DNA from: SIG435 sp045530725
Lineage (GTDB): Bacteria > Bacillota > Clostridia > UMGS1810
DNA length: 59,228 nucleotides
Assembly: GCA_045530725.1 (NCBI GenBank)
Contig: JAZSCT010000005.1
Coordinates: 1-59,228, forward strand
Direction of reading: 5' to 3'
The first letter of the stretch is position 1, and every line of letters begins with the position of its first letter. Positions 26,680 through 33,640 of the stretch are shown piece by piece. Below the pieces are notes generated by a model, which was not told where the DNA came from, searched no databases, and was given only the letters and a program-made list of their open reading frames with translations. The translations under genes were made by a program, and so were the position numbers.

Positions 26680-26708
26680 ATTATAACAGTTTTTAATGTA
26701 TATTTCAA
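26680..26708 (-). promoter_or_regulatory. Sigma-A promoter of gatCAB-rnfCDGEAB
   Basis: -35 TTGAAA (26708-26703), 17-base spacer, -10 TATAAT (26685-26680). It lies between the upstream terminator and gatC, with a leader of about 25 bases. Confidence 0.82.
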
Positions 26709-26743
26709 GAGTTTTCGACTCATTATGTATATGAAAGATTGTT

Positions 26744-26776
26744 AAAAAAATCACACCGTACAGTCATACGGTGTGA
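26744..26776 (-). terminator. Intrinsic terminator after the SCP2/H1-tail gene
   Basis: On the minus strand, arms TCACACCGTA (26776-26767) and TACGGTGTGA (26760-26751), followed by TTTTTTTAAC. Confidence 0.85.
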
Positions 26777-26781
26777 GATAG

Positions 26782-27345
26782 TTATTTTTTTGAAGTTTTC
26801 TTGTCTTCTGAAGGTTTCTTTTCTGCGGCTTTTTTGGTAGTTTTCTTTTCCGCTTTTGCTTCAGTCACTTTTTCTTCTGCTTTTTTTGTAGTTGTTTTCT
26901 TCGCAGGTTTTTTGTCTGCTGCAGCATCTGGTTTTGTTTCTTTTTTCGCAGTTGTTTTCTTGGCTGCAGGTTTCTTTTCGGAAGGTTTCTTTGTAGTTTT
27001 TTTGGAGGCGGTTTTCTTTTCTTTAATTACAAGTTTTTTCATTTCAAGTGCTCTTTCAAAATTGCCTTCAATTACAAGTGTACCGTCAGCGATACTTGAT
27101 TCGAAATCCTTCTTATCTGTCATAATATCAATGAAATCTTCACATGAAACTATGAACATTGCATCCCTGTCATAATAGTCAAATGGTTCTACATATACAT
27201 TGCCATTGTTTATCTCAATGTAAAAAACACCTGAGGAATCCGGGTTGTTGAGGTTAATCTGAATCGCAAGATGACCATGTATATCGTTTGCTTTAGCATT
27301 TTTAAGTGCTGCTTTGATTTTATCAAATGCTTCGATAAATGTCAT
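26782..27345 (-). CDS. SCP2-like domain protein with a histone-H1-like lysine-rich tail
   Basis: 187 residues from ATG 27345 (AGGATGAT upstream). Residues 1 to about 105 look like a small SCP2/sterol-carrier-like fold: FIEAFDKIKAAL, GHLAIQINL, GVFYIEINNGNVYVEP, ADGTLVIEGNFERALEMKKL. From about 108 to the end it is almost only K, A, T, P, E and S with repeats of KKTTAKK, KKPSEKK and KKAAEKK, like the C-terminal tail of eukaryotic H1 and bacterial H1-like proteins. The tail suggests nucleic-acid binding; what the SCP2 part binds is unknown. No membrane helix or signal peptide. A strong consensus promoter and a terminator make it a single-gene unit. Confidence 0.72.
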   Translation of the reverse strand: MTFIEAFDKIKAALKNAKANDIHGHLAIQINLNNPDSSGVFYIEINNGNVYVEPFDYYDRDAMFIVSCEDFIDIMTDKKDFESSIADGTLVIEGNFERALEMKKLVIKEKKTASKKTTKKPSEKKPAAKKTTAKKETKPDAAADKKPAKKTTTKKAEEKVTEAKAEKKTTKKAAEKKPSEDKKTSKK

Positions 27346-27378
27346 ATTCAATCATCCTTTCATATATTATACAACGTT

Positions 27379-27407
27379 ATTATACAACTAAATATACTTT
27401 TTGTCAA
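27379..27407 (-). promoter_or_regulatory. Consensus sigma-A promoter of the SCP2/H1-tail gene
   Basis: -35 TTGACA (27407-27402), 17-base spacer, -10 TATAAT (27384-27379): a perfect match to both hexamers, predicting high expression. Confidence 0.88.
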
Positions 27408-27456
27408 CTCGAATAATGTCGCATACATATAAAATGTGTTTTAAACAACTATTAAC

Positions 27457-27488
27457 ATAAAAAAAGATGCCGTTGGCATCTTTTTTGT
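27457..27488 (-). terminator. Intrinsic terminator of the amino-acid ABC operon
   Basis: On the minus strand, AAAAAAGATGCC and GGCATCTTTTTT form a 12-bp stem with a 3-base loop (27460-27486); the T-run lies inside and beyond the right arm. Confidence 0.85.
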
Positions 27489-27492
27489 GTAT

Positions 27493-28239
27493 TTAGTGCA
27501 GAACTCTCTGCAAAAACTGTTTTGTTCTTTCGTTTTTTGGATTAGAGAACACTTCTTCGGGATTACCCTCTTCAATAATGTATCCTCCATCCATAAATAT
27601 AACCTTGTCAGCCACTTCTCTTGCAAATCCCATTTCATGTGTGACTACCACCATAGTCATCTGCGAATCGGCAAGTTTCTTCATAACATTGAGAACTTCA
27701 CCGGTAAGTTCAGGATCAAGTGCAGATGTAGGTTCATCAAAAAGCATCAGATCAGGATTCATGGCAAGTGCTCTTGCGATAGCAACTCTCTGCTGTTGTC
27801 CGCCTGACAGTTGACATGGATAACTGTTAATTTTGTCTTCAAGCCCCACTTCTTCAAGGAGAACTTTTGCATTTTGTATAGCAGTTTCCTTATCCATTTT
27901 GTTAACACAAACAGGTGCTTCGATGATATTTTCCAACACAGATTTATGAGGAAACAGATTGAACTGCTGAAAAACCATCCCCATCTTCTTAAGAAGCGGT
28001 CTTAATTCTTTGTCTGTTTTGTATTCGCCATTTTCGGCGATAGCATCGTTATAAAGATAAATATTTCCTTCGTCTGCTTTCTCCAGTTTATTTATACATC
28101 TTAAAAAGGTACTTTTGCCCGAACCGGAAGGACCTATAATTGCAACAACTTCGCCTTTATTAACAGTAAGGTCGATGCCTTTGATAACTTCGAGTTTTCC
28201 AAAACGCTTTTTGATTCCTTCTGCTTTCAAAACAACCAT
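27493..28239 (-). CDS. Polar amino-acid ABC transporter, ATP-binding protein (GlnQ type)
   Basis: 248 residues. Walker A GPSGSGKST near residue 33, Q-loop MVFQQFNLFPHKSV, signature LSGGQQQRVAIARALA, Walker B LMLFDEPTSALDPE and H-loop VVVTHEMGF. The sequence pattern is that of the polar amino-acid uptake (HAAT) family. It energises import with the permease 11 bases upstream. Last gene of the operon. Confidence 0.95.
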   Translation of the reverse strand: MVVLKAEGIKKRFGKLEVIKGIDLTVNKGEVVAIIGPSGSGKSTFLRCINKLEKADEGNIYLYNDAIAENGEYKTDKELRPLLKKMGMVFQQFNLFPHKSVLENIIEAPVCVNKMDKETAIQNAKVLLEEVGLEDKINSYPCQLSGGQQQRVAIARALAMNPDLMLFDEPTSALDPELTGEVLNVMKKLADSQMTMVVVTHEMGFAREVADKVIFMDGGYIIEEGNPEEVFSNPKNERTKQFLQRVLH

Positions 28240-28250
28240 TATGTCCCCTC

Positions 28251-28958
28251 CTATCCGTGATAATAATCAAGTTTTTTCTCAATTTTGCCAAAGAGAATTG
28301 TGAGAAGTCCACAGAACAACAAATAAAATGCACCTGTATAGAACAAAGGCCATATGATACCTGATGATTTGATAAACTTCTGTCCATTCCAGATGATTTC
28401 ATATACCATTACAATTCTTGCAAGTGAAGTATCTTTTACAAGAGTGATTATTTCGTTGCTCATAGGTGGAATAACTCTTTTTACTACCTGTATAAGTACA
28501 ACTTTAAAAAATACCTGTGCTTTTGTCATGCCAAGCACATGTCCTGCTTCATACTGACCTTTGGGAATTGATTCTATACCGCCTCTGAATATTTCGGAGA
28601 AATAACAGGCATAATTGATCACAAATGCAAGAATTACTGCAAAAAACCTGTCAAATACAGTCCATGACGACAACCATTCAATAATTGCACCGGAATATAT
28701 GCCTGATGCAATCATTTTTTGTCCCCATGTACCTACAAGTCCCGGGCCATAGTATATAATTATAAGTTGAAGCATCAGGGGTGTGCCTCTGATAATCCAT
28801 ATAAATGTTTTGATAGGCCATTTAATCACTTTGAATTTACTCATGGAGCCGAAACTGATGATAAGTCCCAGAGGCAAAGCAAACAAAAGTGTCAGGGCAA
28901 ATATTTCAAGTGTTGTTCCAAAGCCTTCTAAAAGACTTAGTGTAACTTCTCCAAACAT
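28251..28958 (-). CDS. Polar amino-acid ABC transporter, permease
   Basis: 235 residues, about five membrane helices. The N-terminal FGEVTLSLLEGFGTTLEIF is typical of HisM/GlnP-type permeases. The EAA loop, EAGHVLGMTKAQVFFKVVLIQ, contacts the ATPase. It imports a polar amino acid; the exact ligand cannot be told. It sits between the binding-protein gene (separated by a hairpin) and the ATPase gene. Confidence 0.93.
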   Translation of the reverse strand: MFGEVTLSLLEGFGTTLEIFALTLLFALPLGLIISFGSMSKFKVIKWPIKTFIWIIRGTPLMLQLIIIYYGPGLVGTWGQKMIASGIYSGAIIEWLSSWTVFDRFFAVILAFVINYACYFSEIFRGGIESIPKGQYEAGHVLGMTKAQVFFKVVLIQVVKRVIPPMSNEIITLVKDTSLARIVMVYEIIWNGQKFIKSSGIIWPLFYTGAFYLLFCGLLTILFGKIEKKLDYYHG

Positions 28959-28982
28959 AATATATACCTCATAACATCAAGC

Positions 28983-29012
28983 AAAGGCAGAGAGCATATG
29001 CTGACTGCCTTT
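28983..29012 (-). promoter_or_regulatory. Intercistronic hairpin between binding protein and permease
   Basis: On the minus strand AAAGGCAG (29012-29005) pairs with CTGCCTTT (28990-28983), with an inner AGCATATGCT palindrome. No T-run follows, so it more likely stabilises the binding-protein mRNA or gives partial termination than full termination. Confidence 0.55.
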
Positions 29013-29035
29013 ACATATTTATAGATTTCTGTTAA

Positions 29036-29827
29036 TTATTCAGCCAATGTAAGTTCATACTTAGTTGCAAGTTCTACCAATGTACCGTCCGCTTTGAGAT
29101 CAGCCATAAGTTTGTTGATTTCTGCTGTAAGATCAGAACCTTTTCTGCAACCGATACCGTATTCTTCGCTTGTAAGTTCGCTTGCAACAGCAAGGTCAGA
29201 ATAACTTGAACCTTCTTTTTCTACCATTGCTTTTGCCATTGTGATATCAATGATACAAGCGTCACATGATCCACTTGCCACTTCGAGAAGAGCATCTGTC
29301 TGTGTACCTGCTTCAACAACATTTGCAAAACTGTTTTCTTCTGCTGCAGAAGCACCTGCAGAACCTGCTTCAACTGCGAACTTAAGGTCCTTCATTGATG
29401 CAGCATCTTTGTAATCTGCAACATTATCTTTTGCCATTACAACAACCTGAGCATTCTTTACATAAGCATCTGTGCAGTTTGTGTTGAGTTTAACTTCTTC
29501 AGAAATAGTCATACCGTTCCAGATACAGTCGATTGATTTGGATTCAAGTGCAATGAACTTGTTGTCCCAGTCGATTTCTACGAATTCAGCAGTAACACCG
29601 AGTTTTTCACATACTTTTTCAGCAAATTCTGTATCAAAACCTGTCCACTTACCTGCTTCATCTTTGAAGTTCATTGGAGCATAGTCTGTGATACCGATGA
29701 TAAGTTTTCCGTTTCCTTTGATGTATTCAAGGTCAGATGCAACATTGTTGTGTGCCTTATCGTTGCCGCAAGCGACAAATGCGAATACCATTAACATTGA
29801 GAGTACTAATGCAATAATTTTTTTCAT
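29036..29827 (-). CDS. Polar amino-acid ABC transporter, substrate-binding lipoprotein
   Basis: 263 residues. Lipoprotein signal peptide MKKIIALVLSMLMVFAFVACGN with lipobox FVAC, Cys20 being the lipidated residue. The solute-binding family 3 domain follows: GKLIIGITDYAPMNF, GFDTEFAEKVCEKLG, DCIWNGMTIS, FAVEAGSAG. Anchored to the outer face of the membrane, it delivers an amino acid to the permease encoded downstream. Promoter at 29880-29908; a small palindrome lies in its leader. Confidence 0.94.
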   Translation of the reverse strand: MKKIIALVLSMLMVFAFVACGNDKAHNNVASDLEYIKGNGKLIIGITDYAPMNFKDEAGKWTGFDTEFAEKVCEKLGVTAEFVEIDWDNKFIALESKSIDCIWNGMTISEEVKLNTNCTDAYVKNAQVVVMAKDNVADYKDAASMKDLKFAVEAGSAGASAAEENSFANVVEAGTQTDALLEVASGSCDACIIDITMAKAMVEKEGSSYSDLAVASELTSEEYGIGCRKGSDLTAEINKLMADLKADGTLVELATKYELTLAE

Positions 29828-29851
29828 TTCTAATATCTCCTTTTATACTTT

Positions 29852-29864
29852 TCCGCATTGCGGA
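29852..29864. repeat. Small palindrome in the binding-protein leader
   Basis: TCCGCA-T-TGCGGA, 6-bp arms, between the predicted start of transcription (near 29873 on the minus strand) and the ribosome site. It may be a 5' stabilising hairpin or an operator half-site pair. Confidence 0.45.
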
Positions 29865-29879
29865 TTTGATTATAATGCC

Positions 29880-29908
29880 ATTATACTTTATTGCTTTATT
29901 AAAGTAAA
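29880..29908 (-). promoter_or_regulatory. Sigma-A promoter of the amino-acid ABC operon
   Basis: -35 TTTACT (29908-29903), 17-base spacer, -10 TATAAT (29885-29880). Confidence 0.75.
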
Positions 29909-29991
29909 GTGGTAAAATGTATAAAAAACGACCTGATTTTGCATAAAAAATTGGACATATTATACAAATTAGACATTTTTTTAAATATTTC

Positions 29992-30020
29992 TTGTTTATT
30001 TTGAGATTTTATGTTAAAAT
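29992..30020 (+). promoter_or_regulatory. Sigma-A promoter of the NifU-like / GGGtGRT pair
   Basis: -35 TTGTTT (29992-29997), 17-base spacer, -10 TAAAAT (30015-30020). It leads to ATG 30061, which has AAAGGAG upstream. Confidence 0.72.
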
Positions 30021-30060
30021 TATCGCAACTATTATTCATATATATGAAAGGAGTTTTAAT

Positions 30061-30753
30061 ATGTTATATTCTTCAGAAGTTGAAAGAATGTGCGTGGTTG
30101 CAAAAGGCGCAAATCACGGACCCGCTCCTATCCCTGAAGAAGGTCAGTGGGTAAAAGCAAAAGAAATCAAGGATATCAAAGGTCTTACACACGGTATTGG
30201 TTGGTGTGCTCCACAGCAGGGCGCATGTAAACTTACACTTAATGTAAAAGACGGTATCATTGAAGAAGCACTTGTTGAAACAATCGGATGTTCAGGTATG
30301 ACTCACTCTGCTGCTATGGCAAGTGAAATCCTTCCAGGAAAGACACTCCTCGAAGCTCTCAACACAGACCTCGTTTGTGACGCTATCAACACAGCAATGA
30401 GAGAATTGTTCCTTCAGATTGTATATGGTAGAACACAGACTGCTTTCTCAGAAGGCGGACTTCCTATCGGTGCAGGTCTTGAAGACTTGGGTAAGGGCTT
30501 GAGAAGCCAGGTTGGTACAATGTACGGTACCAAGGCAAAAGGTACAAGATACCTTGAAATGGCTGAAGGCTATGTTACAAAACTTGCTCTTGACGAAGAC
30601 AACGAAACAATCGGTTATGAATTCGTACATATGGGCAAAATGATGGAAATGATCAAAAAAGGCATGGATGCAAACGAGGCTTTGAAGAAAGCAACCGGTA
30701 CATACGGAAGAATTGCAGATGCTGCAAAGACTATCGACCCAAGAGAAGAATAA
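30061..30753 (+). CDS. NifU/IscU-like scaffold protein partnered with GGGtGRT protein
   Basis: 230 residues from ATG 30061; the in-frame ATG at 29992 lies on the promoter and is rejected. The centre resembles the IscU/NifU scaffold fold: CKLTLNVKDGIIEEALVETIGCSGMTHSAA and ASEILPGKTLLEALN (split at residues 58-104), with Cys at GWCAPQ, ACKL and GCSGM as possible cluster ligands. The N-terminal MLYSSEVERMCVV and the C-terminal half are not part of classical IscU. Members are annotated as iron-sulfur assembly scaffold-like proteins and always sit beside a GGGtGRT gene, here 21 bases downstream. Codon use is strongly biased, suggesting high expression. Actual function is untested as far as I know. 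Confidence 0.75.
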   Translation: MLYSSEVERMCVVAKGANHGPAPIPEEGQWVKAKEIKDIKGLTHGIGWCAPQQGACKLTLNVKDGIIEEALVETIGCSGMTHSAAMASEILPGKTLLEALNTDLVCDAINTAMRELFLQIVYGRTQTAFSEGGLPIGAGLEDLGKGLRSQVGTMYGTKAKGTRYLEMAEGYVTKLALDEDNETIGYEFVHMGKMMEMIKKGMDANEALKKATGTYGRIADAAKTIDPREE

Positions 30754-30774
30754 TATAAAAAAGGAGGAATAACA

Positions 30775-31776
30775 ATGGCTTTGTTCGAAAGTTATGAAAG
30801 AAGAATTGACAATATAAATAAAGTTCTTAATGCAAACGGCATTTCTTCATTGGAAGAAGCAATGGATATCTGTAAAGAAAAAGGCATCAATCCTTATGAT
30901 ACAGTAAAAGAAATCCAGCCTATCTGCTTCGAAAACGTTTGCTGGGCTTATGTTATGGGTGCTGCTCTTGCAATCAAGAGAGGCATTAAAAACGCTGCTG
31001 ACGTTGCAGAAGTTATCGGTGAAGGGTTGCAGGCTTTCTGTATCGACGGCTCTGTTGCTGACGACAGAAAAGTAGGTCTCGGTCACGGTAACCTTGGCGC
31101 AATGTTACTCAGAGAAGAAACAAAATGTTTTGCATTTCTTGCAGGTCACGAATCATTCGCTGCTGCTGAAGGTGCTATCGGTATTGCAAAGAACGCAAAC
31201 AAAGCAAGAAAAGAACCTTTGAGAGTAATTCTTAACGGTCTTGGAAAAGATGCTGCTCAGATTATCTCAAGAATCAACGGTTTCACATACGTTCAGACAG
31301 AATTTGATTATGCTACAGGAAAAGTAAATGTAATCAAAGAAAAAGCATACTCAGACGGAGAAAGAGCAAAAGTAAGATGTTATGGTTCTGACGACGTAAG
31401 AGAAGGTGTTGCTATCATGCATCTTGAAGGTGTTGACGTATCTATCACAGGTAACTCAACAAACCCAACAAGATTCCAGCACCCTGTTGCAGGTACATAT
31501 AAGAAAGAATGTATCGAACTTGGCAAGAAGTACTTCTCAGTTGCTTCAGGTGGTGGTACAGGAAGAACTCTCCACCCTGACAATATGGCTGCAGGCCCTG
31601 CTTCTTACGGTATGACAGATACAATGGGAAGAATGCACTCAGACGCTCAGTTTGCAGGTTCATCTTCAGTTCCTGCTCATGTTGAAATGATGGGATTCCT
31701 TGGCGCAGGTAACAACCCTATGGTTGGTATGACTGTTGCAGTTGCTGTTGCTGTTGCAGAAGCAATGAATAAATAA
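30775..31776 (+). CDS. GGGtGRT protein
   Basis: 333 residues. It carries the family hallmark ASGGGTGRTLHPDN in the C-terminal third, followed by GPASYGMTDTMGRMHSDAQF and a glycine/alanine-rich ending VGMTVAVAVAVAEAM. Also notable are HGNLGAMLLREETKCFAFLAGHESFAAAEGAIG and SITGNSTNPTRFQHP. No signal peptide or clear membrane helix. The family is named only by its motif and its biochemical role is unknown. Perfect AAGGAGG site before ATG, strong codon bias, followed by a terminator. Co-occurrence with the NifU-like gene suggests a two-protein metal or radical system (inference). Confidence 0.85.
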   Translation: MALFESYERRIDNINKVLNANGISSLEEAMDICKEKGINPYDTVKEIQPICFENVCWAYVMGAALAIKRGIKNAADVAEVIGEGLQAFCIDGSVADDRKVGLGHGNLGAMLLREETKCFAFLAGHESFAAAEGAIGIAKNANKARKEPLRVILNGLGKDAAQIISRINGFTYVQTEFDYATGKVNVIKEKAYSDGERAKVRCYGSDDVREGVAIMHLEGVDVSITGNSTNPTRFQHPVAGTYKKECIELGKKYFSVASGGGTGRTLHPDNMAAGPASYGMTDTMGRMHSDAQFAGSSSVPAHVEMMGFLGAGNNPMVGMTVAVAVAVAEAMNK

Positions 31777-31821
31777 GGAATATCAAGGTTTTAACCTAGT
31801 TTAAAGTTCTATAATTATAAC

Positions 31822-31857
31822 AAAAGGATGTAAATCGCTTGATTTACATCCTTTTTT
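31822..31857. terminator. Bidirectional intrinsic terminator
   Basis: Arms GGATGTAAATC (31826-31836) and GATTTACATCC (31841-31851) with a 4-base loop, A-run on the left and TTTTTT on the right. Shared by the GGGtGRT gene (+) and the carboxypeptidase gene (-). Confidence 0.88.
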
Positions 31858-33104
31858 CATTGTAGTATAAATGTTGCCAACCTCTTATCCGAATCCCAAT
31901 TGTATTGAAAATATTCAGCAAGTTCATCGATAGAAATCATCATATTACCTTTAGAATTAAAAGAATTTTCAATATAATTTATAATTCCGTTTTCTACAAA
32001 TGCCACCCTGATATCTGTAGGTGTAACATCAGAATATATGCCTGTGTAGTTGGTTTTATTAAAGTCTATCTGTTCTTTTTTCTTATTTTGGTTATAGGAT
32101 ATATATAAAGTTCTGTCCTTTTCGGAAAAACAAAGATCAAATCCGCAAATGGAAAGGTCATCTGCTTTTATAACTGCAAATCCTGATTTACCTCTGTAAT
32201 AATATGCAGGAATTTTTGTTTCATCAAAAGATGCTTTGATATCTGAATTAAATATACTTTCATTATCCGTCAAAACCTCAAACCCTAAATCAAGGAGTTT
32301 AACCGAATCAATAAATCTGTCATCTGCACTTTCAGAAAACATAGTCAAAGACAAAACTCTTCTATTCTCCCTTTTTGCCGTTGCACAGAAACAATATCCT
32401 GCGGCTGTGGTGGTTCCGGATTTCAATCCGTCTGCACCTTCGTAATAAAATTTATCGAGTAATAAGTTTGTCGAATTAAACCTTCTACCGTGTAATTCAA
32501 TATAAGGAAGAGAAGTCTTATTAAGAATTTCAGGATATTCACTAAGAAGAATTCTTACAAATCTAAGATACTCATAAGGTGAAACACGGTTATCATTACT
32601 GAGTCCATGACAGTCATAGAATTCTCCCTTTATTCCCAGAGAATCCATGGTTGTTTTCATTGTATCAACAAATTGTTCTTCTGTTCCACTTACATACTCA
32701 CTAAGTACAACTGCGGCACAGTTTGAAGAGCGAACAAGTGCTGCGCTTATCAGATCATCTACTGTATATGTTTTATCTCTATACAGAGGAAAATAATCCT
32801 CATAATAGCACTTAAGCGCCTTTTCTTCCATTTCTTCAGAAATGGGAACAATGTCATATAAAGAAATATCTCCCCTTTCTATAGCGTTGTAAACACAATA
32901 GACGGTTATGAGTTTTGTAAGACTTGCAGGTACAAGTTGTGTATCCTGATTGTATCCGAAGAGTATTTCTCCTGTATAAAAATCCATAACACAGGCACCT
33001 TTGGATGTGATGGCAAAATCGCTCTCACTAAATGCAAAACATCCATAAGAAGTGAAAACAATTAATATTAATATTACAGACAAAGACTTTGTTATATTTC
33101 TCAT
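31857..33104 (-). CDS. D-alanyl-D-alanine carboxypeptidase (DacF-like, S11)
   Basis: 415 residues. A signal peptide (about 1-26) is followed by a peptidase S11 domain with the three active-site motifs: S61-x-x-K64 (ASLTK), S126-S127-N128 and K228-S-G-T231. It trims the terminal D-Ala from peptidoglycan stem peptides outside the cell. The C-terminal 90 residues (INYIENSFNSKGNMMISIDELAEYF is spread over two strands) resemble a copper-amine-oxidase-N-like wall-associated domain rather than the usual PBP5 C-terminal domain and membrane anchor. It is monocistronic, with its own consensus promoter. Confidence 0.9.
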   Translation of the reverse strand: MRNITKSLSVILILIVFTSYGCFAFSESDFAITSKGACVMDFYTGEILFGYNQDTQLVPASLTKLITVYCVYNAIERGDISLYDIVPISEEMEEKALKCYYEDYFPLYRDKTYTVDDLISAALVRSSNCAAVVLSEYVSGTEEQFVDTMKTTMDSLGIKGEFYDCHGLSNDNRVSPYEYLRFVRILLSEYPEILNKTSLPYIELHGRRFNSTNLLLDKFYYEGADGLKSGTTTAAGYCFCATAKRENRRVLSLTMFSESADDRFIDSVKLLDLGFEVLTDNESIFNSDIKASFDETKIPAYYYRGKSGFAVIKADDLSICGFDLCFSEKDRTLYISYNQNKKKEQIDFNKTNYTGIYSDVTPTDIRVAFVENGIINYIENSFNSKGNMMISIDELAEYFQYNWDSDKRLATFILQ

Positions 33105-33136
33105 ATTTTCCCCTGTTTATAAACAATTTTTAATTG

Positions 33137-33165
33137 ATTATACAGCATACGCAAAAATCAGTCAA
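33137..33165 (-). promoter_or_regulatory. Sigma-A promoter of the D-Ala-D-Ala carboxypeptidase gene
   Basis: -35 TTGACT (33165-33160), 17-base spacer, -10 TATAAT (33142-33137). Confidence 0.85.
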
Positions 33166-33185
33166 TGAAATTTTATTAAAAAGTG

Positions 33186-33214
33186 TTGACAAGGAATATT
33201 TTGTATGTTATATT
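33186..33214 (+). promoter_or_regulatory. Sigma-A promoter of the GntR-ABC operon
   Basis: -35 TTGACA (33186-33191), 17-base spacer, -10 TATATT (33209-33214). It is divergent from the carboxypeptidase promoter. Confidence 0.85.
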
Positions 33215-33218
33215 CAAA

Positions 33219-33241
33219 CTGTACTAGGTGTCGTAATACAG
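33219..33241 (+). promoter_or_regulatory. Probable operator for the YtrA-type regulator
   Basis: CTGTACTA (33219-33226) and TAATACAG (33234-33241) form an inverted repeat with one mismatch, directly over the predicted start of transcription. This is the expected place for autorepression by the GntR protein encoded just downstream. Confidence 0.65.
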
Positions 33242-33262
33242 TTGGTATAAAGGAGTGATGAT

Positions 33263-33637
33263 ATGATCAAACTTGACTACAAAGGATCCATGAGCCTACA
33301 CGAGCAAATAGCCTCAAATATCAAAAACCTGATATTTAACGGTGCTTATCCCGAACACAGTCAACTTCCAAGCGTCAGAGAAATGTCGGTAAATCTTACT
33401 GTAAATCCCAATACAGTTCAGAAAGCGTATAAACTTCTGGAAAATGACGGATACATATACTCTATCAAAGGCAAGGGAAATTTTGTAGCACCGGTATCAA
33501 AGAATGAAAACACAGAAATCAAAAGAAATCTGTATTCGGAATTTGAAAAGACAATAAGAGAACTTCTGTATCTTAAAGAAGATAAAAAGTCTCTTATAGA
33601 AACAATTGAGAAAATATATACAGAAACGGAGGAATAA
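33263..33637 (+). CDS. GntR-family transcriptional regulator, YtrA subfamily
   Basis: 124 residues. The N-terminal winged helix is typical GntR: LHEQIASNIKNLI, PSVREMSVNLTVNPNTVQKAYKLLENDGYI and IKGKGNFVAP. It is followed by only about 45 residues of helix, the short effector-less C-terminus of the YtrA subgroup. Such regulators repress an operon that includes their own gene and an ABC transporter, often induced by cell-wall-active antibiotics. An inverted repeat at 33219-33241 overlaps its promoter. The ABC genes follow within 3 bases. Confidence 0.92.
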   Translation: MIKLDYKGSMSLHEQIASNIKNLIFNGAYPEHSQLPSVREMSVNLTVNPNTVQKAYKLLENDGYIYSIKGKGNFVAPVSKNENTEIKRNLYSEFEKTIRELLYLKEDKKSLIETIEKIYTETEE

Positions 33638-33640
33638 AGA

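Noticed and set aside
26800..27020. Repetitive DNA as a CRISPR or tandem repeat array
   Set aside because: The repetition comes from lysine/alanine/threonine codons of the H1-like tail; there are no regular repeat-spacer units.
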